A DNA stretch of 50,050 nt. It comes from JAYFRL01 sp034925905 (lineage in GTDB: Bacteria > Bacillota > Clostridia > Lachnospirales > Anaerotignaceae). This document shows, piece by piece, positions 1 to 8,381 of the stretch (the first letter of the stretch is position 1; each line of letters starts with the position of its first letter). The stretch spans positions 1 to 50,050 of the forward strand of contig JAYFRL010000013.1 of the NCBI GenBank assembly GCA_034925905.1, written 5' to 3'. The notes under the pieces were generated by a model that searched no databases, was not told the DNA's origin, and saw nothing but the letters and a program-made list of their open reading frames with translations. Both the position numbers and the translations under genes were made by a program.

Positions 1-61
1 CTCGTATGATCTGTTCTCTCATTTCTTTACTATAATGTCCCATGCCTTTTCTTCCTGACAT
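1..61 (-). CDS. IS3-type transposase OrfA, N-terminal fragment cut by window edge
   Basis: The minus strand has an ATG at 61-59 preceded by an AGGAGG ribosome site at 69-74. The 20 visible residues begin MSGRKGMGHYSKEM, a start typical of the helix-turn-helix OrfA proteins of IS3-like elements. The rest lies off the left edge, so neither integrity nor family can be settled. It marks a mobile element next to the degV gene. Confidence 0.5.
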   Translation of the reverse strand, partial: MSGRKGMGHYSKEMREQIIR

Positions 62-67
62 ATGAAA

Positions 68-110
68 ACCTCCTGTCGTAGTTTCTATCCTACGACAAGA
101 GGCTTTTTTC
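68..110 (+). terminator. Hairpin with T-run between transposase start and degV
   Basis: TGTCGTAG and CTACGACA form an 8-bp perfect stem around TTTCTATC, extended by CCTC/GAGG across a mismatch and followed by six T on the plus strand. It overlaps the leader of the transposase gene, so it may insulate that gene from outside transcription or end a transcript arriving from the left. Confidence 0.5.
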
Positions 111-252
111 TTCAATGTCCATTTTGCCTGGTGCGGTGCAAAAACCCATGCTTTTTTATTTTTATTAAGCTTGATTTCACCTTCAAGTCCAGATTTTTAT
201 ATTTCTTAAACTTTTCTTAATAAAAATATATATTAAAATATAAAGGTTAACA

Positions 253-281
253 TTGATTACTTTTTAAATTTGTTGTACAAT
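253..281 (+). promoter_or_regulatory. Sigma-A-like promoter of degV
   Basis: TTGATT at 253-258 and TACAAT at 276-281 are separated by 17 bases. The pair lies just upstream of the degV ribosome site and matches the vegetative consensus well. Confidence 0.55.
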
Positions 282-314
282 AAATAAAATTGAAGTTTGG
301 CTTGGAGGTGAAAA

Positions 315-1181
315 ATGAAAAACTTCATTATTTTTACAGATGCAACTATAGATTTTACTGAAGAATTAGTTAAAGAAACAGGTATTTCCGTAGTACCTAT
401 GGATTATTTCATGGATGAAAAGCAATTTACGTATAACGGAACAAATTTTGACTGTAAGGGTTTTTATAATGCAGTTTCATCAGGAGCGGCTGTAAGAACA
501 ACGCAAATAAACCCTTCTACCTTTGAAGATGCTTTCCGTCCCGTTCTTAAAGGAGGCAACGATATTTTATATATATCTCTTTCCTCAGCTTTAAGCGGTT
601 CTTATAATTCCTCTCTTATAGCCATAAGTGAGCTTAAAGAAGCTTTCCCCGAAAGAAAGATTATTGCTGTGGATTCTCTTGGCGGAACCGTGGGCGAAGG
701 TATGCTGGCGTTTTTAGCCTCAAGGTTTAAAAAAGAAGGGAAAACACTAGAAGAAACTGCGGATTGGCTTTTAAAAAACCGGTATCATATTTGTATATTT
801 TTAACAGTTGACGATCTTTATCATTTAAAACGCGGCGGAAGGATAAGCTCAACAACCGCTCTTCTAGGCTCGGCGCTCAATATAAAGCCTATACTCAATG
901 TTACAAACGAGGGCAAGCTTGTGCCGTTTTCAAAAGCACGCGGCAAAAAAGGCGCAGAATCAAAACTTATCGAACTTATATCTGAATTAATAATACCTGA
1001 TGCCTGCGACCTGATATTCATAAGCCATGCCGACAATTCTGAAGCAGCTGAAAGCCTTGAAGCCAAGCTTAAAGAAAAATTCCCGAAGCACAGAATTATA
1101 ATAACGGAAATAGGCCCCGTTATAGGTTCGCATACAGGTCAAAAAGCAATGTGCCTCATATTCTTTGGATCAAAAAGATAA
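315..1181 (+). CDS. DegV family fatty-acid-binding protein
   Basis: This 288-residue protein has the usual DegV length and opens with a beta strand followed by the FTDAT motif near residues 7-11. It carries the RTTQINPSTF segment near residue 60, where family members contact a bound fatty acid. In Firmicutes such proteins (FakB) present fatty acids to the kinase FakA for entry into phospholipid synthesis; no kinase gene is in the window, so that role is inferred from the family. The start follows GGAGGTG at 303-309. The gene stands alone between its own promoter and a downstream hairpin. Confidence 0.9.
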   Translation: MKNFIIFTDATIDFTEELVKETGISVVPMDYFMDEKQFTYNGTNFDCKGFYNAVSSGAAVRTTQINPSTFEDAFRPVLKGGNDILYISLSSALSGSYNSSLIAISELKEAFPERKIIAVDSLGGTVGEGMLAFLASRFKKEGKTLEETADWLLKNRYHICIFLTVDDLYHLKRGGRISSTTALLGSALNIKPILNVTNEGKLVPFSKARGKKGAESKLIELISELIIPDACDLIFISHADNSEAAESLEAKLKEKFPKHRIIITEIGPVIGSHTGQKAMCLIFFGSKR

Positions 1182-1214
1182 CTTTTTGTTTATTTCCTCT
1201 TTTATATATTTTTG

Positions 1215-1250
1215 ATACCCCAGGCTAAAAACCCGGGGTATTATTATTTA
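1215..1250 (+). terminator. Terminator after degV
   Basis: ATACCCC (1215-1221) pairs with GGGGTAT (1235-1241), with further GG/CC pairing inside. The following TTATTATTTA is a weak T-rich tract. Confidence 0.55.
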
Positions 1251-1377
1251 TAAAATAAATTTATAAAATTTTATCGAAATCCGTCTTTTTGTTGTCAAAA
1301 ACTCCTTCCCCGCCATAATTTAATATATGGGGATATGCCGATACGGGCTTAGCCTTATGACAAAAGGAGTGCTTCTA

Positions 1378-1599
1378 ATGGATATTTCAAAAAAAATAGT
1401 TAATGCAGACTACGCTCACTTCAAAGGTTGGTTCGGCAAAGGAGTTGGCATAGCTTTTCTTGATACAGGAATTTCGCCGCTTGATGATTTTATTGTACCC
1501 GCAAACAGAATAACAGCGTTTAAAGATTTTGTTTCCGGCAGAAAAAATCCATATGACAACAACGGTCACGGTACTCATGAAGGGTGCCCATTTTTTTGA
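1378..1599 (+). pseudogene. S8 subtilisin-like protease, 5' part of a gene split by a 12.9-kb element
   Basis: The start codon at 1378 follows AAGGAG at 1364-1369. Residues 1-67 are a genuine S8 N-terminus: the DTG motif with catalytic Asp29 and the GHGTH motif with catalytic His64. After His67 (codon 1576-1578) the frame runs into foreign DNA, adds six residues (EGCPFF) and stops at 1599. The remaining domain with the catalytic Ser is found in phase at 14527-15174. As it stands this fragment cannot be an active protease. Deleting 1576-14523 would give an uninterrupted 282-aa enzyme, which suggests reversible interruption rather than decay. Confidence 0.9.
1565..1590. other. attL candidate (left junction)
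   Basis: Host bases up to 1575 (GGTCACGGTACT) meet element bases from 1580 (AAGGGTGCCCA) across the shared CATG at 1576-1579. The recombinase stop codon (minus strand, 1577-1575) spans the junction and its last base is host-derived. Crossover cannot be placed more finely than the CATG; the centre of the attP dyad favours CA. Confidence 0.75.
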
Positions 1600-2504
1600 C
1601 GCGCCGCCGCCCTTTTACGAACCTCGTAAAAAAGCTCTTTATCTATTATAGCTTCATGGCAATCGGAAAGCTTTATCCAGCTCTCTTTTGGCACTGCTTT
1701 TGTTTTTTCGGATTTATAGCTTATTTTCCTGGATTTCCCCTGTATCATAAACCCCATGTAGGTCTCATTTGAGAGTATTTTTTTAATTGTCGAAGGGCTC
1801 CAGAATAAATTCCCTGCGTTTGTATTTTTATATTTTTCTCCATGGCTTTTTTTATATTCCGTCGGTGTTTTTATACCCTTCCCGTTTAATTTAGCGCATA
1901 TTTCATTGCGGCTTTTCCCCGCCGCATACATTTTAAATATTTCTAAAACGACCTTTGCCGCTTCTTCATCCTTTATAAGCTTTCCCGGGTTTTTGGCATC
2001 TTTTTTATAGCCATAGGGCGCAAAAGAGCCTATAAAGCAGCCGGAGTCCATCTTCTGCCTCAAAACAGCCCTTATGTTTTCCGAAAGATCCTCCACATAC
2101 CATTCGTTTATAAGAGCGTTTATCTGCCGGGCCTTCTTGTTTTCCCGCGCAAAGGAGTCCGTCCCGTCTGTTATGCTTAAAAAACGTATGCCAAGCACCG
2201 GAAAAATGTTGTTTATATAGCTTTCGGCAACTAAAATATCCCGCGTAAACCGCGACTGTGACTTGCATATAACAGCGTTAAACCTTTGCTCTTTGGCATC
2301 TGAGAGCATTTCAAGGAAAGCCGGCCTTGCCGAATCCAGACCGGAATAATCTTCATCCGTATATATTTTATATATTTCATAGCCCTTGCTTTTTGCAAAT
2401 TCCATGAGCATGGCTCTTTGGTTTTTTATGCTTTCGGAATCGTCGCCGGAGTTCATTTTGTCTATGTCCTCTTTTGATATACGGCAATATAGCGCTGCTT
2501 TCAT
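1575..2504 (-). CDS. Compact serine site-specific recombinase of the element
   Basis: Residues 1-150 form a resolvase-type catalytic domain with Ser10 in YCRIS; a recombinase (PF07508-type) domain follows at about 165-275. At 309 aa it lacks the zinc-ribbon and coiled-coil tail of typical 450-550-aa large serine recombinases. Its stop codon TGA is completed by host DNA at attL. In the excised circle the frame would run on through 14525-14484, adding 14 residues that begin CEAYPFS and end RKKL, before a TAA at 14483-14481. The start at 2504 follows AAAGGAA. It probably catalyses integration and excision at the flanking att sites; no directionality factor was recognised. Confidence 0.88.
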   Translation of the reverse strand: MKAALYCRISKEDIDKMNSGDDSESIKNQRAMLMEFAKSKGYEIYKIYTDEDYSGLDSARPAFLEMLSDAKEQRFNAVICKSQSRFTRDILVAESYINNIFPVLGIRFLSITDGTDSFARENKKARQINALINEWYVEDLSENIRAVLRQKMDSGCFIGSFAPYGYKKDAKNPGKLIKDEEAAKVVLEIFKMYAAGKSRNEICAKLNGKGIKTPTEYKKSHGEKYKNTNAGNLFWSPSTIKKILSNETYMGFMIQGKSRKISYKSEKTKAVPKESWIKLSDCHEAIIDKELFYEVRKRAAARQKNGHPS

Positions 2505-2618
2505 TTTTTATATTCCTTTTGGTCTTTTTCACATTTTATGCTCACGGAAAAGCTAAGGATTACTTTATAAAATAATAAAAAAGGTTATAATAACAAAAAC
2601 CAACTTCCGAGGTGAGTT

Positions 2619-2993
2619 ATGGACATTTTTTTAACCCTATCCCTTATGATAATTCCATTCACAATGCTTTTTATAGGCACTTTATGGAAGAAACATCCGC
2701 CTAAAAAAATAAACCGCATCTACGGATATAGAACCAGAATGTCAATGAAAAACATGGAAACATGGGAATTTGCACATAAGTATATCGGACGTTTATGGTA
2801 TGCTTTAGGTGGCATAGCAGCAGTTTTAACCTCAATATTTATTTTGGTTTTCATGGACTCCGTAAATTTTGAAAACATTACCTTGATTTTGCAATTAGGC
2901 CAGCTCACCCTTTTAATAGGCTCAATTTTTTCCGCAGAAGCTGCGCTTAGAAAAAACTTTGATAAACGCGGATTTAAAAAAGACAACTCTTAA
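2619..2993 (+). CDS. SdpI-family membrane protein
   Basis: This 124-aa protein has three hydrophobic segments (about 1-20, 58-78, 88-106) and the family signature NRIYGYRTRMSMKN followed by WEFAH near residues 31-52. The best-known member, Bacillus subtilis SdpI, gives immunity to the SdpC toxin, but most single-domain homologues are uncharacterised. No toxin gene or ArsR-type partner is adjacent. The start follows GAGGTG. Confidence 0.75.
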   Translation: MDIFLTLSLMIIPFTMLFIGTLWKKHPPKKINRIYGYRTRMSMKNMETWEFAHKYIGRLWYALGGIAAVLTSIFILVFMDSVNFENITLILQLGQLTLLIGSIFSAEAALRKNFDKRGFKKDNS

Positions 2994-3126
2994 ACTTGGT
3001 TTTTGGGTAATTTTTCTTTTTTATTGATGATTTTTAGAGCATATTGTGATATAATTTTAAAACAAAACAAATGTCGTAAGGCCTTGATTTTAAGGCATAA
3101 ACTATAAAAAGAAAGGGTGATTGTGA

Positions 3127-3639
3127 ATGCTTGATTCAAAAGTGGTTGCTTTGCTTAACGATCAGATTAATAAAGAGCTTTTTTCGGCCTATCTTTATCT
3201 GGATATGTCAAATTTTTATGAAGATGCCGGCCTTTCCGGGTTTTCAAACTGGTTTAAGGTTCAGGCTCAGGAGGAAAGGGACCATGCAATGCTATTTTTG
3301 CAGTATCTTTTAAACAACGGCGAAAAAGTTACATTAAGCGCAATAGCCACGCCGGACAAGCCTTTCAAAGAATTCATGGATCCGCTTAAAGCAAGCCTTG
3401 AGCATGAAATTTATGTTACAGGACTTATACACACCATATATGACGCAGCTTATTCTGTTAAGGATTTCCGCACAATGCAGTTTTTGGACTGGTTCGTAAA
3501 AGAACAGGGAGAAGAAGAAAAAAATGCGGATGACATAATTAAAAAATTCCAGCTTTTCGGAAATGATTCAAAGGGTCTTTATTCCTTGGATTCAGAGCTT
3601 GCGGGCAGGATTTACGCCGCTCCTTCTCTTGTTCTCTAA
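3127..3639 (+). CDS. Ferritin (FtnA type)
   Basis: The 170-aa four-helix protein has the ferroxidase residues of bacterial ferritins: Glu17 in NKELFSAYLY, the EERDHAM motif near residues 49-55 supplying Glu and His, Glu94 in LEHEIY, and a Glu/Gln-rich stretch near 127-135 (EQGEEEKNAD). It should oxidise Fe2+ and store ferric iron in a 24-mer shell, limiting iron-driven oxidative damage. It has its own ribosome site (GAAAGGGTGA) and a downstream terminator, so it is transcribed alone, next to the manganese-export genes in the same element. Confidence 0.93.
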   Translation: MLDSKVVALLNDQINKELFSAYLYLDMSNFYEDAGLSGFSNWFKVQAQEERDHAMLFLQYLLNNGEKVTLSAIATPDKPFKEFMDPLKASLEHEIYVTGLIHTIYDAAYSVKDFRTMQFLDWFVKEQGEEEKNADDIIKKFQLFGNDSKGLYSLDSELAGRIYAAPSLVL

Positions 3640-3657
3640 TTTTTTCTCTTGCTTAAA

Positions 3658-3700
3658 ACAATGGGTTTTCGGAAACCTCCGCAAACCCATTGTCTTTTAA
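3658..3700 (+). terminator. Ferritin terminator
   Basis: ACAATGGGTTT pairs perfectly with AAACCCATTGT (stem of 11) and is followed by CTTTTAAT. Confidence 0.75.
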
Positions 3701-3729
3701 TAACAGCAGGATAAATTGTTGTTTGATGC

Positions 3730-3758
3730 TTGACATAATAAAAAATAAATGCTATAAT
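3730..3758 (+). promoter_or_regulatory. Sigma-A promoter of the manganese-efflux operon
   Basis: A perfect TTGACA (3730-3735) and a perfect TATAAT (3753-3758) are separated by 17 bases, so the 5' leader begins near 3765, just before the riboswitch. Confidence 0.85.
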
Positions 3759-3765
3759 CCTTGGG

Positions 3766-3886
3766 AATAAGGGAGTAATCGGCGTTAAATCGACGCAGCA
3801 AGTCAACATCTCAGAGATTTTTTCTTGGCTTTGCTTTAATTGATGAGACTTATCTGTCAACAGGGACAGATGTAGTCTTTTTTTTT
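3766..3886 (+). promoter_or_regulatory. yybP-ykoY manganese riboswitch with intrinsic terminator
   Basis: The leader contains the conserved GGGAGTAA-type block of the yybP-ykoY class near 3771, an internal GGCGTTAAATCGACGC hairpin, and a closing stem. It ends with a strong terminator: ATCTGTC pairs with GACAGAT inside flanking GACT/AGTC pairing (3847-3876), followed by nine T. Known members bind Mn2+ and switch on export genes by preventing termination. The downstream genes encode MntP and a P-type ATPase, which fits that role. The exact aptamer fold was not computed. Confidence 0.85.
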
Positions 3887-3986
3887 GCCTCAAACAATTT
3901 TTTTACTTAAATTATAAGTATAAATTTTATACGGCGGAAGCTTTTCCCCACTCTTTAAAATCCAAAGAAACTAAAAGGAGAAAAAA

Positions 3987-4544
3987 ATGAGCATACCTGA
4001 GCTTTTTATAATCGCAATCGGGCTTTCTATGGACGCCTTTGCCGTCTCCGTCTGTAAGGGCCTCTCGCTTAAGGAAACAAGCTTAAAGCATAACCTTATT
4101 GCGGGAGGATATTTCGGGGTTTTCCAAGCGCTTATGCCCATTTTAGGTTATCTTCTTGGATATAAGTTCCAATGGCTTATAGTGAGCGTGGATCATTGGG
4201 TAGCCTTTGTTTTGCTCGTGCTCATAGGCATAGGAATGATAAAAGAAGCCTTTGGGAATGTTGAAACTCTAAACGATTCCTTTAATTTTAAAACAATGTT
4301 TCCTCTTGCTATAGCAACAAGCATAGACGCTCTTGCAGTAGGCGTAACCTTTGCTTTCCTCAATGTAAACATAATATATGCTTCGATTTTCATAGGGATT
4401 ACAACCTTCTTATTTTCTGCTTTCGGAATAAAAATAGGCAATGTTTTCGGGATAAAATATAAATCCGGAGCCGAAATTTTCGGCGGAATGATTCTTATTG
4501 CCATGGGAATAAAAATATTAATAGAACATTTGGGAATAATTTAA
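3987..4544 (+). CDS. mntP: Manganese efflux pump MntP
   Basis: The 185-aa, six-helix membrane protein consists of two related halves. Each has the MntP Asp signature: GLSMDAFAVS near residue 13 and ATSIDALAVG near residue 112. MntP exports Mn2+ from the cytoplasm. The start follows AAAGGAG, and the gene sits about 100 bases after a manganese riboswitch. The downstream P-type ATPase starts 33 bases after its stop, so both are probably one Mn2+-induced transcript. Confidence 0.93.
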   Translation: MSIPELFIIAIGLSMDAFAVSVCKGLSLKETSLKHNLIAGGYFGVFQALMPILGYLLGYKFQWLIVSVDHWVAFVLLVLIGIGMIKEAFGNVETLNDSFNFKTMFPLAIATSIDALAVGVTFAFLNVNIIYASIFIGITTFLFSAFGIKIGNVFGIKYKSGAEIFGGMILIAMGIKILIEHLGII

Positions 4545-4577
4545 TATACTAAGCAGCACATGATGCGGAGGATAAAA

Positions 4578-7226
4578 ATGAAGGAATATTTAAAATCTTT
4601 TCATGAGGTACTTGAGGAAAAAGAAAGCCGGGAAAGCGGCTTAAGCAATTTGGAAGCAGAAAAAAGGCTTGCAAAATATGGTAAAAATAAGCTGGTGGAG
4701 GGCAAAAAAGAAACTCTCTTGGAGCGTTTCTTTAAGCAGCTTGCAGACCCCATGATAATAATACTTATAGCTGCCGCCATTATTTCAGGCATAACTTCGG
4801 CATATTCAGGCGAATCCTTTGCAGATGTGATAATAATTATGACCGTTGTTATAATAAACGCTGTTTTAGGCGTTGTGCAGGAAAGCAAGGCTGAAGCCGC
4901 CATTGCCGCTTTAAGGGAGATTGCTGCGGCAACCTCAAAGGTTATCCGCGGCGGACACATAACTGTAATAAAAAGCGAGGACGTAGCTATCGGCGATATC
5001 ATATTGCTTGAAGCCGGAGATTCTATTCCGGCTGACGCAAGAATAATAGAAAGCGCATCCATGAAGGCTGAAGAAGCCGCACTCACGGGCGAATCCGTTC
5101 CCGTTTCAAAAACATCAGACACCATTTCTTCGGAAGACGGAAAGGACGTGCCCTTGGGCGACAGAAAAAACATGGTTTATATGGGCAGCACAATAGTTTA
5201 CGGCAGAGGAAAAGCCGTTGTAACCGGCATAGGCATGGATACTGAAATGGGTAAAATAGCCGATGAGCTTTCAAAAGCCGAAGAAGGTCAAACTCCTCTT
5301 CAGATAAAGCTCTCTCAGCTTAGCAAAATTTTAAGTGTGCTGGTTATCGGTATTTGTGCCATTATATTTTTAATAGATATAATAAAAATGTATCCCGACG
5401 TTTCGGCGGCAGGTCTTTTAGATACATTTATGGTTGCCGTTAGCCTTGCGGTTGCCGCCATACCCGAAGGCCTCGCTGCTGTTGTAACCATCGTCCTTTC
5501 GATAGGCGTTACAAACATGTCTAAAAAGAAAGCCGTTATAAGAAGGCTTACCGCAGTTGAAACTCTTGGCTGCACCCAGGTTATATGCTCGGACAAAACA
5601 GGAACCTTAACGCAAAACAAAATGACGGTTGTAAAAACAAACACCCAGGCTGAGGAAATGCTTCAAACAGCTATGGCGCTTTGCAACGACGCCGAGCTTG
5701 AGGGCAAAGAAGCCACAGGCGAGCCGACTGAAAGCGCACTTGTTAATTACGCCGCACGAAACGGGCTTTCAAAGAACGACTTAAAGCTCAAATATAAACG
5801 CATTGGCGAGGCACCCTTTGATTCTATGCGTAAAATGATGTCCACAGTGCATAAAAAAGAAGACGGAAGCATAATACAGTTTACAAAAGGCGCCCCGGAC
5901 GAGGTACTTAAAAAATGCACGCATATACTCACTGAAAACGGGGAAATCCCTCTTGAAAAAGACGTTTTGGAAGGAATCCTTGCGGAAAATAAGTCCATGG
6001 CCGATTTTTCTCTTAGAGTTCTTTGCGGAGCTTTGAGAAAATGGAATTCGCCTCCTAAAAGCTTTGAGGCTGATTATATTGAAAATTCACTTTGCTATAT
6101 AGGGCTTATGGGCATGATAGACCCTGTGCGCCCGGAAGTTATCGATGCCATAGACGAGTGCCGCAGTGCAGGCATACGTCCTATTATGATAACCGGAGAC
6201 CATAAGGATACGGCAATCGCCATAGCCAAAGAGCTTAAAATAATATCAAACCCAGATGAAGCCATTACGGGCGCTATGCTTAACGATATGACAGACAAGG
6301 AACTGCTTGACAGGATAGAAAGCTACTCCGTTTATGCCAGGGTTCAGCCTGAGCATAAGGTTAGGATAGTTAAAGCCTGGCGCAAAAAAGGCAAAATAAC
6401 CGCTATGACGGGCGACGGAGTAAACGATGCGCCGTCAATAAAAAATGCCGATATTGGGATAGGAATGGGGATTACAGGTACGGATGTAACCAAAAACGTG
6501 GCTGACATGGTTCTTGCAGACGATAATTTTGCTACAATCGTATCCGCAGTGGAGGAAGGAAGACGGATTTACGACAATATAAGAAAATCAATACAATTTT
6601 TACTCTCGTCAAACCTTTCAGAGGTGCTTTCAATATTTGCAGCTACCCTTATGGGCTTTATAATTCTTAAACCGGCACATTTGCTTTGGATAAACCTTAT
6701 AACAGACAGCTTCCCTGCTCTTGCACTTGGCATGGAAAACGCCGAAGACAATATAATGAAACGTGCCCCCAGAGCGGCAACAGACGGGGTTTTTTCCGGC
6801 GGGATGGGCTTTGACGTGGCTTTCCAGGGCTTTGCAGTCACGCTTATAACCCTTGCGGCATATTTCATAGGACATTATATAGAAGCCGGAAAATGGGAAA
6901 TTGTAAATAGCCCGGACGGAATGACCATGGCTTTTTTGGCCCTTTCCATGGCTGAAATCTTCCATTCGTTTAACATGCGCAGCCGAAGAATGTCGGTGTT
7001 TACCCTTAAAAAACAAAATATGTTCCTCTGGGGCGCAATGGGGCTTTCCCTGATACTTACCACGGGAGTTATATTTGTTCCGTTTTTATCAAACGCATTT
7101 GGGTTTGAACCCATATCCGCACTTGAATATTTTGTTGCCATGGGCCTTGCGTTTACTATAATGCCTATTGTTGAAATACAAAAGGCTTTTGAACGGAAGT
7201 TTGAAAAAAATAAAGATATATATTAA
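4578..7226 (+). CDS. P2-type cation ATPase, Ca2+/Mn2+ exporter
   Basis: This 882-aa protein has all P2A landmarks: the actuator loop TGES at 170-173, PEGL in membrane helix 4 at 296-299, the phosphorylated Asp339 in DKTGT, and the hinge GDGVND at 612-617. Around ten membrane segments are visible. The start at 4578 follows CGGAGG; an in-frame ATG at 4560 lacks a ribosome site. Relatives (PMR1, LMCA1, YloB) move Ca2+ or Mn2+ outward. Position behind a Mn2+ riboswitch and mntP argues for Mn2+ export, though Ca2+ cannot be excluded. Confidence 0.9.
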   Translation: MKEYLKSFHEVLEEKESRESGLSNLEAEKRLAKYGKNKLVEGKKETLLERFFKQLADPMIIILIAAAIISGITSAYSGESFADVIIIMTVVIINAVLGVVQESKAEAAIAALREIAAATSKVIRGGHITVIKSEDVAIGDIILLEAGDSIPADARIIESASMKAEEAALTGESVPVSKTSDTISSEDGKDVPLGDRKNMVYMGSTIVYGRGKAVVTGIGMDTEMGKIADELSKAEEGQTPLQIKLSQLSKILSVLVIGICAIIFLIDIIKMYPDVSAAGLLDTFMVAVSLAVAAIPEGLAAVVTIVLSIGVTNMSKKKAVIRRLTAVETLGCTQVICSDKTGTLTQNKMTVVKTNTQAEEMLQTAMALCNDAELEGKEATGEPTESALVNYAARNGLSKNDLKLKYKRIGEAPFDSMRKMMSTVHKKEDGSIIQFTKGAPDEVLKKCTHILTENGEIPLEKDVLEGILAENKSMADFSLRVLCGALRKWNSPPKSFEADYIENSLCYIGLMGMIDPVRPEVIDAIDECRSAGIRPIMITGDHKDTAIAIAKELKIISNPDEAITGAMLNDMTDKELLDRIESYSVYARVQPEHKVRIVKAWRKKGKITAMTGDGVNDAPSIKNADIGIGMGITGTDVTKNVADMVLADDNFATIVSAVEEGRRIYDNIRKSIQFLLSSNLSEVLSIFAATLMGFIILKPAHLLWINLITDSFPALALGMENAEDNIMKRAPRAATDGVFSGGMGFDVAFQGFAVTLITLAAYFIGHYIEAGKWEIVNSPDGMTMAFLALSMAEIFHSFNMRSRRMSVFTLKKQNMFLWGAMGLSLILTTGVIFVPFLSNAFGFEPISALEYFVAMGLAFTIMPIVEIQKAFERKFEKNKDIY

Positions 7227-7280
7227 AAAAGCGCCTTTAAAAGGCAGCCCTTGTAAAACAATATTAAATTGGCTTTTGAA

Positions 7281-7316
7281 AAATGGCATAGCGTGGAAGC
7301 TATGCCATTTTGTTGT
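7281..7316 (+). terminator. Terminator of the mntP-ATPase operon
   Basis: AAATGGCATAGC pairs perfectly with GCTATGCCATTT around GTGGAA and is followed by TGTTGT. Confidence 0.7.
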
Positions 7317-7628
7317 CTGCTGTGTGTTCATCCGGCGGATACCCCGCAGATTACAACTGTATATTTGGTTTAACGCCGGACTTATCCGTTGCTTCTATAA
7401 AAGCCTTGCAACCCGGAGGGTTTAAGGCGGTTATTGCAATAATATAAACAGGAGCGGTGGTCTATACGCTGCCGATGTTGCAGAAGTCAAAAAACTGCTG
7501 CATGATATTTGGTTTTTAAAAAACCCTTTGCTTTTAAAAATGGAATATGGGCTTAAGCCTATCCTTATCAAGCTAAAAGGCACTTCATTATTGGACAGCG
7601 TCTTTTGGCAAAATAATAAAAAATGTTT
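7317..7628. other. Gap with possible coding remnant
   Basis: No intact gene is visible. Plus-strand frames give protein-like stretches with frame changes, for example DLSVASIKALQPGGFKAVIA near 7380-7440, then YAADVAEVKKLLHDIW near 7470-7515. This suggests the debris of a degraded gene, but I do not recognise the family and chance is possible. Confidence 0.25.
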
Positions 7629-8288
7629 TTATAGTAGCCTAAAGCTGTTTTTATTATAATCTATTACTTTGTCTTTTTTCATATTTGACAATTCCCTTGA
7701 AAGCGCACTCCGTTCAACATTTAGATATTCAGCCATTCCATTTCTGTTGAAAGGAAGAACAAAATCAAGGCTTTGTTTTTCACACGATACACGCATTAAA
7801 TACGTCATTATTTTTTCCCGGACGGTCGGCTTTAACAAACAATTCATACGTTCATGTAATAAAAGGCCTTTTTCTGCAACTATATTTATATAATTTCGAA
7901 GCAATCTTTCGTGGCACGGGCAGGATTTTTTACACCGGGCCAATAAGTAGTCAAACGGAATGAGCAAAATCGAAACCTTTTCTTGTGCCTGTACTGAAAC
8001 AGGGCTTTTGTGGTCTAAACTGGCTGCTAAAATAACGCCTATTTCACTTCCCTTTTGAAGCAAAGTTATGATAATTACCCTGTCTGTCGAATCCCATTTT
8101 ATAGCCCGCGCGCGCCCCGACAATATTATGCCGAAATCATATGTCCTATTTCCTTCTTCAAGTATAAACTCATCTTTTTCATAATCAACAAGTTTGGCAT
8201 GAACACAATCAAGCAAGCCTGATATTTCATTTGGCGTAATGCCGGAAAACAGATTTGTGTCCGCTAAATCTTTTATATATTCTTTCAT
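7629..8288 (-). CDS. Crp/Fnr-family transcription regulator
   Basis: The 219-aa protein has an N-terminal cyclic-nucleotide-like beta barrel (about 20-130), a long dimer helix and a C-terminal winged helix whose recognition segment is YLNVERSALSRELSNM (about 187-202). Three Cys cluster at CKKSCPC near residues 120-126, but there is no N-terminal Fnr-type Cys set, so a bound iron-sulfur cluster is uncertain. It is transcribed away from the transport genes that start at 8382 and probably controls them. The effector is unknown. Confidence 0.85.
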   Translation of the reverse strand: MKEYIKDLADTNLFSGITPNEISGLLDCVHAKLVDYEKDEFILEEGNRTYDFGIILSGRARAIKWDSTDRVIIITLLQKGSEIGVILAASLDHKSPVSVQAQEKVSILLIPFDYLLARCKKSCPCHERLLRNYINIVAEKGLLLHERMNCLLKPTVREKIMTYLMRVSCEKQSLDFVLPFNRNGMAEYLNVERSALSRELSNMKKDKVIDYNKNSFRLL

Positions 8289-8309
8289 TTAACATTCACC
8301 CCGCTTTTC

Positions 8310-8323
8310 GTTGCGCAAGCAAC
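8310..8323. promoter_or_regulatory. Inverted-repeat operator candidate between Crp/Fnr gene and transport genes
   Basis: GTTGC-N4-GCAAC is a perfect 5-bp dyad in the 93-bp divergent intergenic region. Its size resembles Crp/Fnr half-sites, and its location suits control of both directions. No experimental support exists. Confidence 0.4.
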
Positions 8324-8381
8324 AAAAGATTTGACTAAATTATATTATAATAGACATATAAAAACAAGATAAGGTGATATT

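Noticed and set aside
821..1066. Opposite-strand open frames inside degV and many other genes
   Set aside because: These are shadow frames of well-supported genes with no ribosome sites or family signatures.
1327..1377. Earlier start of the split protease at 1327
   Set aside because: No ribosome site precedes it, whereas AAGGAG sits correctly before the ATG at 1378.
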